This document shows positions 33,488-44,574 of a stretch of DNA of 64,000 nt, piece after piece. Made by a program: the position numbers and the translations under genes. Within the stretch, counting starts at the first letter, position 1. Every line of letters starts with the position of its first letter. The notes beneath the pieces are model-generated. The model was not told the DNA's origin. It did no database searches and saw nothing but the letters and a program-made list of their open reading frames with translations. This DNA comes from Gaertneriomyces semiglobifer (taxonomy: Eukaryota; Chytridiomycota; Chytridiomycetes; Spizellomycetales; Spizellomycetaceae), in contig JAHLKF010000002.1 in assembly GCA_025558075.1 (NCBI GenBank), positions 186,001 to 250,000 on the forward strand, in the 5' to 3' direction.

Positions 33488-34579
33488 TCACAACATTGCC
33501 CGGAACTGCTCGGCAGATGGTGTCGGCCCCTCGAACACGTTGTGTAGTATCTCGCTGAGCCCTGAGAGAGTCCTTTCAGTTTCAAGACAACGATAACCTA
33601 CGAGCAACTGGACTCACTTTTAGATGTGTCATCCTTCGCCTCACCCAGTCGTCTGAGTCCTTCAATGTGACTTTTGTCGAACTCCCCATCTTTGGCAACG
33701 CGACCAATCAGCATCTCCAGTAGGACACGGCCGAGGCCTTGGACGTCCTCCTCTAAGACCTGCTGAGGATCTTCTCCTTGCCCTCCAACGTGCCGTGCGA
33801 ACCCTAGGTCTACAAGCTTTGCTACGGACCCGTCAACTGCAGGACAAGTCAGCATTGCTTTGATCGGAACGTCCACAACAACAACCATGAGCTTACCTTG
33901 AATGTTGGATGGTCTTACATCTCCGTGGCGAATCCCGCGACCGTGGAGATAAGCAAGTGCGCTAGCCAGTTGCCTAGTCCACTGCAGAGCTTGCTCCGTA
34001 GATGGCAAACCGTATGTATCCATGTAGTCGCGTATCCTATGTCCGAATAGTTCCATCACAATGCAAAGTGCCGCTGGTGTAGCGCCTGGTGGTGTGTCGA
34101 AAGAGTCGAAGTATCGAATAATGTGTGCGTGATTGAGATGGGGAGCCGTTTCGGCTTCGAAGGAATACGGCAACGATGGATCGAAGTCATCTTTCGGAAG
34201 AAATTTGATAGCGTACTAGGAGCAACAGTCAGTCCGTGCCTGGCGCCACGAGGTTGATGAGCCGTACCTCTTTTCCAGTTTGTCGATCCCTCCCTTGAAA
34301 TACTTCAGTAAAAGCGCCTGCTCCTAGAAAGCGACTAAGTTCGTACTTGGTCGCTAACTCCTCTGGCAAAGTGAAACTGCACTTGACATTCTCAAAGCGG
34401 GCCTCTGTGGGTAGTGAGGAATGGTTTGCTCTAGAACATGTCATGGAAAGACCGCCGGGAATGGAGCAAGCAGCAGTGTATGGGCTGGCCACCAGCCTGC
34501 TTATGGTGAAAGCAAGCGCCGAGCAGCGGAGTCCGCTAACTGACCTAGGGCACCGAAATTTGGATAACATGGATAACAT
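33488..34579 (-). CDS. Divergent protein kinase without a normal activation segment
   Basis: Spliced kinase-fold protein. The glycine loop is RFLGAGAFTEVF, and splicing joins KE to YAIKFLPKDDFD with the ATP-binding Lys. The alpha-C Glu is in YSFEAETAPHLNH. The catalytic loop reads HGDVRPSNI instead of HRDLKPxN (Arg to Gly, Lys to Arg; the catalytic Asp is kept), and the DFG position reads DLG (AKLVDLGFARHV). No APE motif follows: after 20 residues the chain goes directly to DVQGLGRVLLEML, the subdomain IX helix. A 56-nt intron (33562-33617) joins a last exon, RLSEILHNVFEGPTPSAEQFRAML, which fits kinase subdomain XI. The N-terminal 45 residues from the ATG at 34579 are of doubtful coding status; ATG 34444 is the alternative start. 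Family not identified. Confidence 0.6.
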
Positions 34580-35146
34580 GGCTGCCTATTTTATAAACGT
34601 CCGGCATCAATCATCTTGCTGGAAAACGTACAAAGCGCGTAGCGTCACCGAGTTCAAAGTCAGACGCACTTCAAACTGTTCTGGTATCCGTTGGGTGTTT
34701 TGCCTGTTTTCTCAGATCTGAAAATGCACAACGTTCATTGCGATGGCACATGATGGTGTAGGCAGCAACCGTACAATCATTGTCGCATTGAAACGCAGAG
34801 ACTTGGAGACAAGTCTTCAACGCTACTTCGAGGGGATCTACGTCGACCCGCCCTCTAACAACTTGTAAAAAGACAAGAAGACGCCCAAGCCAATCCTCTT
34901 TCTAAGCCAGACTGCCTGCCACTTTTCCTCTTGACCTGTGTAGGATCTGACAGTTTCGCACTTATGAAAAATACCGAAATATATTTTAATTTTCGTAGTT
35001 GCAGCCAGATTTATTTCCGGTGTTACGAGGTGTGCGTTGTCCAGCGCGTCGAAAGCGAGAGGCCATCCAAACGCCGTCTAGAATCTGCATATATCCAATC
35101 ATTGTAGCACTTATTTGAATCCTCCACTACATTCAATCTAGCCACT
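34580..35146. other. Divergent promoter region kinase / ARPC5
   Basis: About 570 nt between outward-reading starts, AT-rich near 34960-35020. No protein-like frame or RNA gene was recognised. Confidence 0.4.
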
Positions 35147-35825
35147 ATGTCTCATCGTAAAGTGGACGTCGACCAGTTTGACGACGAGGATGCGTTCGTC
35201 GATGAGAATCAAACCGCCACCGATTACACCGCTGATTCTGCTCAGATACAAGCTGCCGTCACTTCACGCGCGGCCGAGGTACGAAGCGCTCTTTCGAGGT
35301 GGGTGCTGCCCGAATGTCATAATCGGCCAACTTGTGAGTTTATGGGGGTGGCAGTTAAGTTTCTCCCTCTTGTAGGAGCGATGTCAACGGAGCAATCCAA
35401 CGAGCACTTGAGGATCCTCCAGCAGGGCGAGTAACACAAAACATCAAGGTACACTCAGTTGCATCTATGAAATGTGGCCTTAGGGCGTCGTACTCATTGT
35501 ATTATATCGTACATTGCAGGATCAAAACGCTGACACCGTCATGGAGGCTATTGCCGCTGCCAGGTCTACAGATATTCCCAATATCCTCAAGGGCTTGAAC
35601 CCTCAACAATTAGACACACTCATCAAGTACATCTACCGCGGAATGGCGTCTCCCGAACAATATAACTCTGCTGTTCTCCTCGCTTGGCATGAGAAGGTAT
35701 GATATAGCGGCTTTACCCTGGCCCTTCACGGTTGCTGACCGCCAATTCGGGCACTGCTGCAGGCTACGGAGATAGGCGGCCTCGGCAGCATAGTGCGAGT
35801 TTTGACAGATAGACGAACGGTCTGA
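35147..35825 (+). CDS. ARC15: Arp2/3 complex subunit 5 (ARPC5/p16)
   Basis: The spliced protein reads MSHRKVDVDQFDDEDAF (acidic N-terminus of the family), VTSRAAEVRSALSRSDVNGA, IQRALEDPPAGRVTQNIKD, then VMEAIAAARSTDIPNILKG, LDTLIKYIYRGMASPEQYNS, and ends LGSIVRVLTDRRTV. This is the smallest subunit of the actin-nucleating Arp2/3 complex, contacting ARPC4 and Arp2. Introns are at about 35300-35376, 35450-35519 and 35698-35761. The TGA is at 35823-35825. Length (about 145 residues) is normal. Confidence 0.92.
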
Positions 35826-35948
35826 GGGCATCCGGCCGTTAACTGAAACGAACGTGTCAATCAATACCACCGGCATGTTGACGTTCGAAGGTTGTGGAGA
35901 CGCGGCCCTGAATAGTTCGCCTTGTGTAGCTACCCTCCAAGATTATAA

Positions 35949-36707
35949 TCAATGATCCATGGGATCCTCGTCATTGTCATTAACATCGGAACCGGCATCT
36001 TCCTCATCTGCGGGATTGTCGTGCACATCCAAATCGGTGGCAACGTTGTCCTCATCATCCGAACCATTCCCTTCCACTCTAGGTCTCTTGATCGCTGAGG
36101 CTGATTCCCGCCCCCTCCGTTTCTGAGGTACAGATGGGTCCGATACCTCCACACTGGAGTCTTCTGCATCGTCCTCGTCTCCTTGATCTTTATCTTCAGG
36201 TTGATCGGCGGAATCGGTAACACCTAATCTGTCACGTTGCCTTTCTTTGAAAGTTTTCTTGTAGATTTGACGTTTCTTCTTCGCATTCTCCTGATATTCT
36301 GGAAGGCAGCGTCAAATATGAGTTCGCGGTCTGGATCGAGCAGCACACGCTTAAAAGTCCAGTATACCTTGAACAGCGACCTTGATCATTGGAAGGAATT
36401 GCTCAAATTCCAACATGGCTAACGCTTTGAAGATGTCGTTTGCACTGATGGCCTTTCTCTCACTTCCTTTCGTCACATCCATAGCCGTTGCCGTCAGATA
36501 GTTGATGAAAACTATATCGACCCATAGTGAGATTAGCTCATGTTTTCTTCTTCATCTGCATCAGCATTTACCTGTACACGCTTTGACCATGGCGGCTTTC
36601 GCATCCTTCTGCACCTGCGCGCCTTCCGGAAGCGCTCCGCGGATGACCCTGCCAATGATGGACCGAGGCAGGTCAAGATCCTCGATATTCTGCACTGGCG
36701 GCGTCAT
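35949..36707 (-). CDS. DPB4: DNA polymerase epsilon subunit 3 / Dpb4 (histone fold)
   Basis: The first exon from ATG 36707 gives MTPPVQNIEDLDLPRSIIGR, VIRGALPEGAQVQKDAKAAM, the histone-fold start of POLE3/Dpb4. Following short exons encode the ...SYLTA-type helix, KGSERKAISANDIFKAL and LEFEQFLPMIKVAL-like segments across 36250-36560. The last exon is an acidic tail (QKRRGRESASAIKRPR, then GSDDEDN and DVNDNDEDPMDH). Dpb4 pairs with Dpb3/POLE4 in polymerase epsilon and in CHRAC/ISW2 remodelers. It converges on ARPC5 with about 120 nt between stops. The central exon boundaries were not resolved in detail. Confidence 0.8.
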
Positions 36708-36990
36708 GTTTGGCTATCCCTTGCTCTCCTTCTTCCACAATATTATATGAAAGTTGAGAATGTCTGTTAAGTGCAAGTCACTCGCGAAATCACCGAGTTG
36801 AAAACGTTTCGGCCGAATTTGACACTGCAACTGCTGTTCACAGCTACTGCAGTAAAGCCGCGGGACAACGGAAGAACATAGGGTGTTGAGAATCAAACTA
36901 TCGTGGAGTGACGTCCGGTTCCTTAACTCCCCAGTCGCTGGGACACCAAGTTACCACATTTGATTCGAAAACCCGACGGGACGTCCGGAA

Positions 36991-38340
36991 ATGCTCCGAG
37001 TACGTCCATCAGTAAGCCTTTCTCCCTACCAATATGCTGCTATACCAGTGATTGTGTTGGGCTCGCTCGTATTATTTGAGCAAGGACGATGGCTTTGGCA
37101 CAGACGGCAACGGCGGCGAGCAATAGAACGTCACTGGGAGGTCGTCGATGGTCAGATGGAAGAAGTGGAAGAAGTTGAGAACCCGGACGTAGCGGAAGAG
37201 GAAGAAGGTCTGGAGCCAGCGGATCCAGATGCAACAAGGCAGGCAGTAATATTGGCAAGAGACCCCTACTGTGGTTGGCAACAAAAACTTTACACATCTC
37301 TGCGGTTTGCGGGACGATTTGTAAATCCATTCTTGGAGTGGAGAGATAAGAATGCGACCAACATATGGGAATATTTGCGGTGGCAACTCACTCGGAACAA
37401 TCGCAATGGTGTTCCGAAGGACGAAAAGGTGTTAGCTGAGTCTCTCCCGGTCGTAAGGCCCAACTTTGAACTGCTCAACAAGTTCCATACGCTTGAGTCG
37501 ATAAAGGACATTGAAGCTTCATGGGTTTCTGTGCCTTCGAATACGAATACCGAGACCAACCCACTTATGACAGTGTCATGGTTTGGTCAGTCGACTTGTT
37601 TCGTGCAGATGGATGGATATAACATCTTGACGGACCCTGTATTCAGCTCGCGGACGGTAGGCGAGTGGCTCGGCCCCAAGCGTCTGCGACCTGCTCCGTG
37701 CAAACTAGAAGAATTACCAAAGATTGACATTGTGCTTATTTCGCATGATCATTACGATCATCTGGACCGCAATGTTGTGCGCGAATTGGGTAACTCTGTC
37801 AAGTGGTATGTTCCACTCGGTTTGAAAGATTGGTTCGCCGGGTATGGCGTGACAAATGTGGTTGAACTGGACTGGTGGCAAGAATGCTTACACGATGGGA
37901 AGCTTCGTATCATCGGGACGCCTATACAACACTGGAGTGGGCGTCATTTCTTCGACGTGAACCGGAGTCTGTGGTCGTCCTTTGTAGTAAAGGGTCCCAC
38001 GGTGTCGTTCTTCCACTGTGGTGATACTGGATATTGCACAGCGTTCAAAGAAATTGGGAAGCGGTATGGACCCATCACATTGGCAGCGTTACCGATAGGT
38101 GCCTATGAACCTCGCTGGTTCCTTCGCCACCAACACGTGGATCCCGACGAGGCATGCCAAATTCATACTGACTTGAACGCTTCATATTCCATTGGTGTAC
38201 ATTGGGGAACATTCATGATGTCAGATGAGCATTACTTGGACCCGCCAAAGCATTTGGAGGACAGTCGCTTTCGCCGCGGTTTAGCTGAAGGCGAAGTCTT
38301 CACATCGAAGATTGGGGAGACCATATGCATCCCCCGCTGA
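36991..38340 (+). CDS. NAPE-hydrolysing phospholipase D-like metallo-hydrolase
   Basis: Single-exon ORF of 449 residues. An N-terminal hydrophobic segment (residues about 12-28, YAAIPVIVLGSLVLFEQG) is probably a membrane anchor. The beta-lactamase core begins VSWFGQSTCFVQMDGYNILT, has DPVFSSRTVGEWLGPKR, the metal-binding ISHDHYDHLD (HxHxDH), IIGTPIQHWSGR, a FFHCGDTGY aspartate and GVHWGTFMMSDEHYLDPP. These are the NAPE-PLD/Fmp30 motifs. Fmp30 is mitochondrial in yeast; NAPE-PLD makes N-acylethanolamines in animals. Substrate here is inferred from the family only. No intron, in contrast to most neighbours. Confidence 0.85.
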   Translation: MLRVRPSVSLSPYQYAAIPVIVLGSLVLFEQGRWLWHRRQRRRAIERHWEVVDGQMEEVEEVENPDVAEEEEGLEPADPDATRQAVILARDPYCGWQQKLYTSLRFAGRFVNPFLEWRDKNATNIWEYLRWQLTRNNRNGVPKDEKVLAESLPVVRPNFELLNKFHTLESIKDIEASWVSVPSNTNTETNPLMTVSWFGQSTCFVQMDGYNILTDPVFSSRTVGEWLGPKRLRPAPCKLEELPKIDIVLISHDHYDHLDRNVVRELGNSVKWYVPLGLKDWFAGYGVTNVVELDWWQECLHDGKLRIIGTPIQHWSGRHFFDVNRSLWSSFVVKGPTVSFFHCGDTGYCTAFKEIGKRYGPITLAALPIGAYEPRWFLRHQHVDPDEACQIHTDLNASYSIGVHWGTFMMSDEHYLDPPKHLEDSRFRRGLAEGEVFTSKIGETICIPR

Positions 38341-38507
38341 AGGTTGAGTTAGTGCATTAGTAGCTAGCTCAGCGATGGGTTTAGAGCTTGTGGGGTGATA
38401 GTCATTATTAGAGTTGGCTGCATAGGCATTTTCTTAGGGTAAACGATATTTTAGTACAGCATCTTAATCGCGTTATTTTTGTTCAACTTCCTTTGCTTTT
38501 TTTGACT

Positions 38508-40561
38508 ATGGACCAGGAGAGACGAAGAGGACATGGTGGACAATCGGAAAGGAAATGGCAAAAAGGCACTGCCCGCGGAGGCCGTCGCCGATCGGATGTG
38601 CCCGCGCAGCCTCATGGGCGAAAGCGCCGACACGCTGACTACAATAGGGGTGAAGTGGATGCCAGAATCTCAACCAGGCCGAATAGAGGAACCCCGCCTA
38701 CCAATTCAACTCCGTCCCATACCTCTGAAGTAACTAGTACCCCAGCTTCTGGTGGTGCAGTGGAAATTCCTGGCTATTATTGGGTGCGCAACTGTCGCGA
38801 TTGCATAGTCTCACACTTCTGTGTCGCTCACTGTATACACGAGGTAGGACAGCTCCAGGAATCGCTACTTTAAAATTGAGGTCTCAAAGAAGTCCATCCC
38901 ATCCTCGTCGCAATACACTGCAAGTGCGATACGTGAACGACAATTAACTGAAACCGTATTGGAGTCCGCGTTGGCTCAAAAGCGAAGCGAGCGGTATCAC
39001 CTAACCAATCGAGCAAGAGGCAGACCATTATATGTCTCTCCTTCCCTGCCCCTTTTCCTTTGTGATCGCCAAACCGGTAGTACACCTCAACGTTTACAAA
39101 CAATCGCGGCCTGTAAGACATGGGAAGCTCTTGTCAAACATTTCAAGTCTACGCATATGCTACATCTTCATGATGAGACTGCGGCATGCTTGGCGCCAGT
39201 CAGTGACTTTAAGGTTCATAAGAGCCTACCATGTGTAGCGCTTGGTAGAAGGGACGGCACTTTGAGTTTAGTCAAGGTTGGACGAGCCGAGAAAATTAGG
39301 GAAGAGCGACATAACGCGAATGACCGAGGAGCCTGTCATCGAGGCACTTTGAAACGGAGAGGAAGGCTGCGCGTGCTGGGTGAAGCTACTAGCAGTCCGT
39401 ACAATTTGTTCCCCGTACGTGTTGCTTTTGACGTACTCACGGCCGTCTATCCTAACCTCCCCCGAATATTCTTTAGATTACCTCCGTTCACTTTGCGCAT
39501 TCGAAAGAAAACTTGACAATTATGTGGGTATGCGTATGATCTAATGGCACTTCGCCTCTGAGCTCAATCAGTTCGCGGTTGTAGATCTACTACTTTGGGC
39601 GGAACATCGTCCAGCGGCAAGCTTCGCGCCGAGACGTTCTCAGAAGTTGACAACTCATTCTCCAATGAAGGTCCACTGACCTGCGGTGGGTAATCTATCC
39701 TTCTTCCTGCAAGATGTGACACTTATAACAACTCATCCAGTGGTCACCCGCACTGCGTGCAATCTTCCAACAAAACGCGAAGCGTACTCCAGCGCCACTC
39801 AATATCTAATGGATGGCGAAACGATCATATCACTCGGCAGTCGATCTGTCTCATATCTGGCTCGTCTGACTAATACCGGCCTGCATATGGTCGGTGAGGC
39901 TAGACTGGCCGGTAAAACGGATATTCTGGCGCAATGCTGGAACTCTACGGTAGATGCTTGGCGTGAATATATGTGTGTCGCGGCGATCCGCTTACGGTTC
40001 TTGTGTTGCTAGGCCACTGTGATGTTCAGCGGTACCAGAAGCGGTGTCATTCACCACTGGGATGTTCGAGAGAAAGCTTTCCGTCAGGTGGACGTGAACT
40101 CTATGAGACACCCGAGCTCGATATGCTGTCTACAAACTTGGGATCAGCGAATAATGAGTGCTGCCATGGACGGATCGGTAAGCGATCCGGCTCTGTCTAT
40201 CATTTATGCTCGTCGTCTTACTCTTGTCCTAATTTGTAAGATGTACCTATGGGATCTGCGGAACAGCTCCCAGCCAGTCATGTCTCTGCAAGGACAAGTC
40301 AACTCACATACATCTCTCAAATTTTGCATGAACGACGATAAAAGTATTGTGTTTAGCGGTGGCCAGGACGGCTGGGTACGCGCCTGGGGGCTACGCACAG
40401 GGGAAATGGTTCTGCAGAGACCGTCAGATAGTGAATTGCGGACCCAGGGTGGTGGCGATATTGTTGTGAGTTGGAGGGAAGGCCGATTGCCTGAGATGAC
40501 AGACGCCGAGAGCCTGCTATGGGTGGCTCAAGGGGATGTGATGGAAGTTTGGGGGATGTAA
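38508..40561 (+). CDS. DCAF4-like WD40 protein
   Basis: The basic, low-complexity N-terminus starts MDQERRRGHGGQSER. The conserved block VEIPGYYW is interrupted by an intron and continues as RNRYFKIEVS, equivalent to the PGFYYDPE..RYFRL motif of DCAF4/WDR21. Later exons form a WD40 propeller: TVMFSGTRSGVIHHWDVREKA, MYLWDLRNSSQPVM and SIVFSGGQDGWVRAWGLRTGE; the Trp-Asp-x-Arg motif at WDVRE and WDLRN is the DWD/WDxR box of DDB1-CUL4 receptors. It is a likely substrate receptor of a Cullin4 ubiquitin ligase, by family. At least six exons; the stop is at 40559-40561. Confidence 0.75.
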
Positions 40562-40988
40562 AGTAGTCCGTCTCGCAAGCATATACATTCTCGCCCAAGT
40601 AACCTTTGCAAGAGTCTAGCTTTACTGTTGCCTACAGAATAAAGGGCATGTTGAAGAGGTTCCGTACTCCCACAGCACTAGTGGCTCGTAACACGATCCG
40701 ATTGGCCGCAAAATAGCTGCGAAGTTCTTGCAAGCAAACCTGCGGTCATGCGTGGACGTACCATAGAACTTGCTTAAACTTTGGCGAGGCCCACGGCTCT
40801 CCGCGCTTCTGTACCATACCACTGTGCAGGGAGGATGAGTCCAGCTTCATAGGAATTATTCTGTATGTTGCTTCCACCAGTTATCGTCGGGACGAACTTG
40901 TACCTGAGTGAGTGAAGATTGACAGGTGAGCGCGGTTGGCGTTTTACCCATTGTCCGCGGACATTTTTCATGAGCACTGGTAGAAATA
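40562..40988. other. Intergenic region upstream of TDP1
   Basis: About 425 nt between the DCAF4-like stop and the TDP1 start, both on the + strand. It should hold the DCAF4 terminator and TDP1 promoter; no specific element was recognised. Confidence 0.4.
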
Positions 40989-43046
40989 ATGAAGCGACGG
41001 ATTGGCCAAATCATCGAAAGCGATGAAGAGCCAGGTGCCTCTGCTTCTAAGAAGCCGAACCGCAGCACACCGGATATTCTCCATGTGAGTCCTGGTCACC
41101 CCATTGTGCAACTTATTCTGAATTGTAGTTAACGTTCGTTGGGAAATTCTAGGGTGAAGATAAAAATGCGAACTCAGATGCGGATACCGAAATTGCAGAT
41201 GAAGAACCTAGTCACCATCAACCAACCGTATATTTGGACCCTAACATTCGATTAATGAGAGTAAACGACCTGCCTAATCACCAGAATGTGTGGTCCAAGT
41301 CCCTATCGGACTTATTTCGGGTAAGGCATGCCTTGCGGTAAATGGTTGGCTTACGGCAACTCATGTTGGCATTGTAGGGGGATCTGGAGTGCATGCTGCA
41401 GCTTAATTACATGTTCCAGCTCTCTTGGATGATGAGCCATTTGCCTGTTCAAAGTCGGACCATTCCAATAACCGTTGTGCATGGCCTTCAAGGAATGAGT
41501 CAAAGCATCCTTCAGGCATGTTGATGTGTGCTGCATATCATCACACACTCACACACGCTCACCACCCTTCATTGTCAATAGTCTGAATCGCTTCATTTTC
41601 CCAGCGTTCGCATCATTTTCCCACACTTACCTATCGCATATGGTATAACACATTACTTGAGAGGTTTTCTGCCAAGTGTTAATGTTGCGCACTACAGGCA
41701 CTCATCATACCAAGGCCATGTTCTTGATTTACCGAAGCGGGCATCTACGAGTGGTAATACATACGGCCAACATGATTTCACAAGACTGGGGGTAATTGCA
41801 CTGCACTTTCTATTGAAGGACTTCTTCTAAAGCTGCGCCCAGTCGCAAAACACAAGGAATATGGACATCTCCTCTATTACCCAAAAAGTCAAGCGATACG
41901 CCGAACTCGACATCAGCCTTTGAGCGGGATCTACTGCAATACATCAGTGCCTACGATGGTCGCTTATCCACCTGGCACAAGCGACTGGCGGAGTACGATT
42001 TCAGCAGTTGCAAAGCGACGCTCATAGCGTCGGCTCCCGGTCGACACACTGGAGATGCTTTAAAGAAGTGGGGACACCTTCGGCTACGGAAATGCTTGTC
42101 GGATATCGCAGTTCCGGAAGATTGCAGAGAAAACTCGACCGTAATTTGCCAGGTGAACATCAACGGCTACCATGGATCCGCACATGACCCATAACTCTTG
42201 AACGTAGTTTTCGAGCATCGGTTCACTCGGTCCTACCGACGCATGGCTTGTGAACGAGTTTGGATTAAGCCTGTCGGCAGCGGGTAACACTTCCGAAATG
42301 CCTGACCTGCGTCTTGTCTTTCCCACTGTGGAGAATGTGAGGACTAGGTAATTCGTTCGCCGTATCAGCCAATTTCGTGCCAATACTCAAAGTTTTAAAC
42401 ACCCAGCTTGGAAGGTTGGGATGCCGGCGACTCTATACCGTTCAACTCAACGAACTGGAATAAGCAGAAGGGATACATGCGGCCTCGCCTATGTCAGTGG
42501 AGCGCGGAGCGCGCTGGCAGGGAACGAGCCATGCCACACATCAAGGTTCGACTTCCTGGCGCGTCAGGTTGATTGTTCCACAGATCGCTCGGGTTTTAAC
42601 TTCTGCTCCAGACATTTACGCGTGTATCACCGACAGGAACTATTGCGTGGTTCCTCTTAACCTCTTCCAACCTTTCTAAAGCAGCCTGGGGATCATTTGA
42701 AAAAGGAGGAACACAGTTGATGATCAGGAGCTATGAACTGGGTGTGCTCCTCGCTCCGCATCACTTTCAGGTAGGACTGACATTGCCTCCAATCACCGCT
42801 GTGCTAATAGACCCATTCCAGGCATTTTCCGGACAACAACTGGTTTTACGGAATGTCACACCTGATATTGCTCCCTATATCGACCTAGTCGCGTCCGCAC
42901 CCTCTACACGTACCGCAGGCGATGTAGTTGTACCAATACGATTGCCCTATGATTTGCCATTGGTTCCGTATGGGGCCGCAGACGAGCCGTGGACGGTGGA
43001 CCTGCCCCGGTCGCAAGTGGACTCGATTGGGAGGCGAAAACTGTAG
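40989..43046 (+). CDS. TDP1: Tyrosyl-DNA phosphodiesterase 1
   Basis: A phospholipase D-superfamily repair enzyme that removes topoisomerase I peptides from DNA 3' ends. Exon 1 begins [21 protein letters not shown] later exon gives the first HKD motif as [20 protein letters not shown] followed by [11 protein letters not shown]. The second catalytic block is built from [39 protein letters not shown] (HxK) and, after an intron, [20 protein letters not shown], then [11 protein letters not shown]. The last exon ends IGRRKL. About ten exons. The donor after PHIK (GTTCGACT) is weak. Both His-Lys pairs are intact, so it is likely active. Confidence 0.88.
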
Positions 43047-43149
43047 TGGCGTCAAAGTATCCACCAGACTAGAGTAAATACATGGTATATAATAGTTGTT
43101 GCGGCCCAGGTTAGGCTTCGCACCGCATGCTTCGTCTCTGACAGGAGGT

Positions 43150-44478
43150 TCACTTCCTGCGCTTGACTAAATTCTGAATATTTTGCGTTCCAGCAGTCCG
43201 CTTCCTAACCAAGTTTTGAACGGATAACACCTCGGGGCCCGCAGCTACCGTAGGAAGATTCGTTAAACTGCCGCCTTCGCTTTGGCTCGGAGTTGCACCC
43301 GACTGATCTCCTTGCGAATCAGCTTTGTCCTTCTGCAGCACAATTTTGCCGTCTTCCTCAATCGCTTGTTGTAGAGCAGGAATCATGTCACCATCATTCA
43401 CCACACTCAATTTGGTTGGTGTGCTACCGCCCACACGAAATGCCTCCAGCATATCCGAAGATGCTTTCAATGCTTTGTGCGCCTCACTGAATGCAGATTC
43501 ATCTAGTGCGCTCGTCAAAGCAGAAAATGTCGACAGAAAAGCAGCAGTTGAGGGACTGCCTTCTGCCACGCAGCTTTGGGACGGCAACTGTAACGTAAAG
43601 AAAGCCGACAAGCGCCCCATACCGCAGTCGCCCGTCAGCTCGAGCAATTCTGCGAACTCGGCGACCGTGGTGTTTTCTTCACACATAGAGCTGAGGACTT
43701 TGGTCTTCGGATCATCCGCAAACCGTGGGATCACCTCCCGAGCCACCGCATTGGCGGGATACGGCCATCCCCAGCGCCAGGATACCGAGCCCTCTTGGTA
43801 TCTCATAGAGATCAGGCTTTTCTCGGACTCGCCTGGCACGAACCAGTGGCCTGTCGATCGCTCAGAGTTTGGCGCTGCTACACTAAGAGTTTTCATCCAC
43901 CATCGCACCAAGGATCGCTCTGGCAAGATGTTCTTTCGCTTATTCAGTTCGGATCCGCGGAATATATACTCGGGTTGTGCCCGTGCGAAAACATGCACAG
44001 TAAGATGTTCCGTTCCTGTGGCGATTGTGCTTCGGGCAAACTCCAGGTAGCCGAGCACTAGTGCTCTGGAAACCGATTGGCCACGTTGTCCAGGCTTCGG
44101 GCGGTACGACACTCCAAACCCGGACGAGTCCAGCTTCTCGATGTAAATACAGGTATGGTTTTTAGTTTGGGCATCGCTGTACTCTGAAACAGACAGGGCA
44201 GAAACTGCCATCCAAGTGGGCGCCTTTGCCTTCGAGTCCTCAATCTGACTAGCATTTTCCAAGCCTGATGCAGCAACCGAATCGTCCGCCTCTTGCTGTT
44301 CTGGCTTTTGGAATATAACGATCAGTCTGTCTTGTCGGATTGCAGCCTGGTTAGGTCGGAGCTCACAATGCACTTCTGGGCTACAGAGATCGTGAACCAG
44401 AAAGCAGTGCTTGCCGGGAACCTCAGCTAGGTATTGCGAGATGCTTTTATGTAGTCCAGAACTTGTTTTCGCTTCCAT
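43150..44478 (-). CDS. RTT109: Rtt109 histone H3K56 acetyltransferase
   Basis: Intronless fungal-type histone acetyltransferase that with Asf1/Vps75 modifies newly made H3. Characteristic blocks: HKSISQYLAEVPGKHCFLVH (start of domain), ARALVLGYLEFARSTIA-like, LTVHVFARAQPEYIFRGSEL, NILPERSLVRWWMKTL, GSVSWRWGWPYPANAVAREV and IPRFADDPKTKVLSSMCEE. The start is ATG 44478 (MEAKTSSG); the frame is open to 44649 but that would overlap the divergent AVEN-like gene. The C-terminus is a long Ser/Gln-rich tail ending in a basic KRRK motif. Confidence 0.88.
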   Translation of the reverse strand: MEAKTSSGLHKSISQYLAEVPGKHCFLVHDLCSPEVHCELRPNQAAIRQDRLIVIFQKPEQQEADDSVAASGLENASQIEDSKAKAPTWMAVSALSVSEYSDAQTKNHTCIYIEKLDSSGFGVSYRPKPGQRGQSVSRALVLGYLEFARSTIATGTEHLTVHVFARAQPEYIFRGSELNKRKNILPERSLVRWWMKTLSVAAPNSERSTGHWFVPGESEKSLISMRYQEGSVSWRWGWPYPANAVAREVIPRFADDPKTKVLSSMCEENTTVAEFAELLELTGDCGMGRLSAFFTLQLPSQSCVAEGSPSTAAFLSTFSALTSALDESAFSEAHKALKASSDMLEAFRVGGSTPTKLSVVNDGDMIPALQQAIEEDGKIVLQKDKADSQGDQSGATPSQSEGGSLTNLPTVAAGPEVLSVQNLVRKRTAGTQNIQNLVKRRK

Positions 44479-44574
44479 AATGAAACCCATCGTGAACAAG
44501 TACGGTTTTGGTACTTGGGCGAACTGCTGGAGGTAACCGTTGATTTCTTGACCCACGTACAGTTTGTGCGAAAA
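44479..44574. promoter_or_regulatory. Short bidirectional promoter RTT109 / AVEN-like
   Basis: Only 96 nt separate the ATG of RTT109 (minus strand) from the ATG of the AVEN-like gene (plus strand). Both promoters and both 5' leaders must overlap this stretch or the first exons. No TATA box is evident. Confidence 0.45.
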
